From: Saxidomus purpurata | Lineage: Eukaryota; Mollusca; Bivalvia; Venerida; Veneridae | DNA: 64,000 bases | Assembly: GCA_022818135.1 (NCBI GenBank) | Contig: JAFMSR010000012.1 | Span: 8,888,486 to 8,952,485, forward strand | Reading direction: 5' to 3' | In this document: in pieces, positions 60,780 to 64,000 of the stretch | Numbering within the stretch: position 1 is the stretch's first letter | Layout of the letters: each line of letters opens with the position of its first letter | Program-made: the position numbers and the translations under genes | Notes under the pieces: generated by a model | The model's input: the letters and a program-made list of their open reading frames with translations, nothing else | The model's database searches: none | Told to the model about the DNA's origin: nothing

Positions 60780-60895
60780 AAAGTCGACTGTCTCAGTGGT
60801 TAAGTTTTCAATCAAGTAGATTGCCAAGCTGCTGTAATCTCTGAGACAATGTTTTAAGGCGAAGTGTTTGGATCCCAGGTAAGAACGTACACTAT
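60780..60895 (+). repeat. tRNA-like SINE relic
   Basis: A-box-like CTCAGTGGTTAAG and a later GTGTTTGGATCCC-like B box with an extended middle, as in serine or leucine tRNAs. Degenerate. Confidence 0.3.
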
Positions 60896-61974
60896 GAAAA
60901 AGTTGCCAAAGACGGTCATCTTAATGTGATGTAACTAAAGCAATATTCAAAGTTTATTACGTTCGATTTTGTATATCAAATGAGTATGGAGAGGAAAACT
61001 GCAATACCCAATTAATCGTCATATGACTCATGTATCAAACCCGGATCTAATTATGCATGTTTGAGGTAAAGTATACATTACAGAATCCGGGACGGCTAAC
61101 TTGTGTAGGTGTTTATATAATGATATATACAAAAGGATATGGATTTTATGGTATAAACACCTGCACCATCTTCTATAAAAATAAATCATATTTTATTAAA
61201 TATTTTGAAGTATGATACGGTATTAAATGTCATATACATTGTATTATTTGATAATTGCACCATTTGTAGGCAGAAAAACATTATTTAAGCACAAAGCATC
61301 CTGCAGTCTGTATGCAATCATTATTACAATTCTGATCTTCGTAAGTACACCATTGAAATACAATAAAACTACACTTAGCATGGTTAAAATTCGTTTTGAA
61401 TGCGTTTGAAAAGAAAACAGGATACGTGTCACGTTTTATAAATTACTTGATGAAATAACACACAAACGAAAAACAGTTTTAATTGCACGCCACATTTTCA
61501 AAAGTTTAATGATTACATGTTATGAAAGTAATTTGACAATACCTTGTAAAATTGAAGGCTCATTTTATTCTTTGATTTATGTACCGTTTGTCACTGTTTA
61601 GTTTCACGTCTTTGGTACGACGTGGTTTCAACACGCTACTTCTCTCATTAGAAGCAGGCGTTCTTCCACCAGGATATCTAGGATTTCTGACACTGATATG
61701 TGTTATCATTGAATTCTTTATTATAACATAAAACTTATGAATGGTTTTACATACTCAAGAAGAAAGTATTATGTAAATGTTTTTTTAAGATGTTTAAAGA
61801 GCAAATATTTTAGCAACGTCAATTCGTTTAATTAGTCACAGTACTGTTTCCCGTGCGCCTGACGCCAACGTTACACGTGCGTAAAATCTACAGGACAGAG
61901 ATAAATGCGCTACAGCATTTTCACATGCGTAGAAGCTAGGGGATTATTTTGAAATATGTAGGAAAAACTTAAAA

Positions 61975-62130
61975 AATTCTCTGAAACCACAAGGCCTATG
62001 AGCTTAGATAGTTAGCATGTGGCATTGCCTAGTGGATCTCTACTGAGATTGTTCAAATTATGATCACCGAGTCAAAATTGACCCACCGGGGGTCACTTGT
62101 TTTTACAGAGGCTTATATATAAGAATTTTT
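61975..62130. repeat. Dispersed repeat, second copy of a stretch in element 7
   Basis: GAGCTTAGATAGTTAGCATG, GTGGCATTGC and the following GGGGGTCACTTG part resemble 49204-49350 (GAGCTTAGATATTCAGCATG, then TGTTCAAATCCTGACC). Confidence 0.6.
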
Positions 62131-63965
62131 GGTTTTTGATTCAACTGTGCTACTAAAGTGTCGAGTTGCCTTTTTCCTGGAGCAATAATTCGTCCCAGCT
62201 TTTTCTTTGTAAAAAAATCAAATTGAAATTTTATCATCATGCACAAATAAATGTCGGAATAGATTTTAAACTTTCATCAATTTAAAGTTTAGTCAGGTTT
62301 CTTTCACATTAGCGTATGGCGGCTTCTTCATATTAAATACAGTAATTTAATCCTGATGTTTGTTTGAGGTTTTTTCTGCATGCAGAGTAATATCTTAAAC
62401 CATCCCTCATTGTGCAGACTGCATATTAGATTACAATTTAATGTCTGCAAAACCGACTACAAGCACAAAGGTTCGTAAAGCATACATTTATTGTCGGCAG
62501 TTGTCAAACTGTGCACGAATAAGAAAAAACATCACATTTATGACAGGTGAGATCTACCCGGAAGAACGGACTTTGAAAACAAATTCTTTGTATAAATTAA
62601 GCGTCACAATTTGAAAGTGACATACGCATGTGTGTTTGTGTGACATTACACCAGTCTATGATTTAAAATGTAAGACAATTTCCCATGAAAATGTGTCAAA
62701 ATTATGTACAAATTCTTTTCACATCTGCTTGTTTACGTTGAGTTTAAACAAGTGTCAAAATAAGTCAACTTGCTACAATACAGATCTAACTTTAACCAAA
62801 TGCAGTCCTTTTAATTTACTCATTCAATTTACACATTTCATGGATAAAGGGTACCGATACTCGTTAAAGTCGGTACAATCATCGCTTTATATTATTTCCC
62901 CGAAAACTACGAACGCACCCGATCTGTATTACGATTACATTTTTAAGTGACTGTGCTTATTAAAATATTGTTAAGGTAAACGAAATCCTACAAATATTTT
63001 ATTTATTTTTACACCAATTTGTAGTTGATATAATTCCCTTGCCGATATCACTGAAGCAAAAACCATCTTTTAAATGATGTTCTTTATATGGGTCAAATTA
63101 TTGAGACAAATGACCCAACAAATTGACTAAAAGTCATGCAAGCCTTAACATTTCATACGGAAAATGCGGTGGTACTTCTTTGAATACAAAAAAGGTAGGC
63201 GAAAGACCAAATTAATCTTTTTAAACTTTACACCATTATCAAGAGAAAAAATAATATTTATTTGTCTGACCGAAGCAAAAACGATTAATTAAACATTGTT
63301 GATTTATAAGGATTAAACCAATATTTCCCATCTTTGTTTCATGTGTAAAAACCGCGTCTTATCGATTATCGGGAAAAATGAAAGTTCCATATGTTTCCAT
63401 AAATATATAGGTAATAAAATGAAAGATTGAGAAATTGCTTGTTCCATCCTTTAAAATATTGGAGTTTTCGGAAGTTACGTATGAAAAAAGGGTCCAGTGA
63501 CTGTTTGACATTTTCACTCCGTGTACGTAAACGATCACTTTATTTACCTATTCCTAAAAGCGTCGTCACTTTTTCGCGTTGCAGTGACATTATTCAAAAG
63601 CGCTTTCTGAAAAATCTAAGCCGAACACATCCCATTTTTATTCAATTATTCAGTTTCAGATATCAAAAATAGTAAATTGTCAAAATTTCAAAATCTTTCA
63701 CCGTCTACTTTTTTGGTTATTCTCCGAAATGCCAAAATTCATGGAGCAGAAAAATGTTGTTTCTGACGTTTTTCTGTACGTTTTCGACGGAAATGTAATA
63801 CTTTTAAACTAAAGTGTAATAGTTTGAACACTGATTGATAGAATATTTTGCAAGTATTATAGCAAACTTTGAAAAATAAAAGTAGGTCCACAAATGACAA
63901 AATAACATAACAATAACCATATGACGGTATGCTTCCGGTACGCTGTCGCCAGATGGTGTTGTTAA

Positions 63966-63985
63966 ATGACGTCACGTGACGTCAT
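63966..63985. promoter_or_regulatory. 20-bp perfect palindrome with two CRE-like sites
   Basis: ATGACGTCACGTGACGTCAT reads the same on both strands. It holds two TGACGTCA sites overlapping a CACGTG E-box. It lies inside the right inverted end of the candidate element; the left end has only TGACGTCACATGACG. Confidence 0.5.
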
Positions 63986-64000
63986 GTGAATAAAAACGTT

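Larger units (their letters stand above)
59783..64000. mobile_element. Candidate 4.2 kb element with inverted ends, reaching the window edge
   Basis: 59783-59870 (ACGTTTTTATTTTTGTGACG, then TTTAACAACGCCCTCCAGTG, then CAGCGTACCGGAA) is very similar to the complement of about 63915-64000 (AACGTTTTTATTCACATGAC, then TTTAACAACACCATCTGGCG, then CAGCGTACCGGAA). No transposase-like frame lies between. It could be one long non-autonomous element or two copies of a short one in opposite orientation. Confidence 0.5.

Overview
The window looks like nuclear DNA of a mollusc, most probably a bivalve. It is AT-rich, its genes are split by long introns with GT-AG borders, and the rest is crowded with interspersed repeats of a bivalve type: tandem-array elements with hairpin ends, tRNA-derived SINEs and short TIR elements. 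The species cannot be named from sequence alone. No rRNA gene, CRISPR array or bacterial operon was seen.

Layout. Positions 1-11.2 kb hold two small minus-strand genes, each with three exons and the same intron phases. They encode single alpha-kinase (MHCK/EF2K-type) domains of about 280 and 249 residues. Both keep the N-lobe lysine and the zinc-site His/Cys motif, but both have replaced the usual acidic and glutamine catalytic residues, so they look like a pair of pseudokinases. Between them lies an old non-coding duplication. From 11.2 to 18 kb there are microsatellites, a possible decayed coding fragment and a 1.25 kb TIR element carrying a broken SGNH-hydrolase-like gene.

The main object is a plus-strand gene running from 18,134 to 44,901, which I assembled from 14 exons by matching splice sites and codon phases. 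In order it encodes a KMT5A/SETD8-like SET domain, an acidic linker whose exon is tandemly duplicated in frame, a BRCA1/BARD1-like tandem BRCT pair, a C2H2 and a C2HC zinc finger, a tyrosine-recombinase (Crypton-like) catalytic domain, an acidic serine-rich stretch and a basic Myb/SANT-like tail. That is about 1,140 residues, plus at least one unlocated exon between the SET part and the linker. The order suggests a chromatin and DNA-repair protein fused to a captured recombinase. This is the most interesting candidate in the window.

Introns of this gene and the 45-53 kb region carry at least nine different non-autonomous elements built to one plan: a 5' hairpin, often a CCGTC-rich block, an array of roughly 130-170 bp units and a 3' hairpin followed by CTTG and T. 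The plan resembles Helentron-associated elements and the bivalve pearl type. Two cases are nested one inside another. From 53 to 64 kb I found no convincing gene. That stretch holds a foldback palindrome, a tRNA-Thr-derived SINE, further tRNA-like repeats and an inverted-repeat pair about 4.2 kb apart that reaches the right edge.
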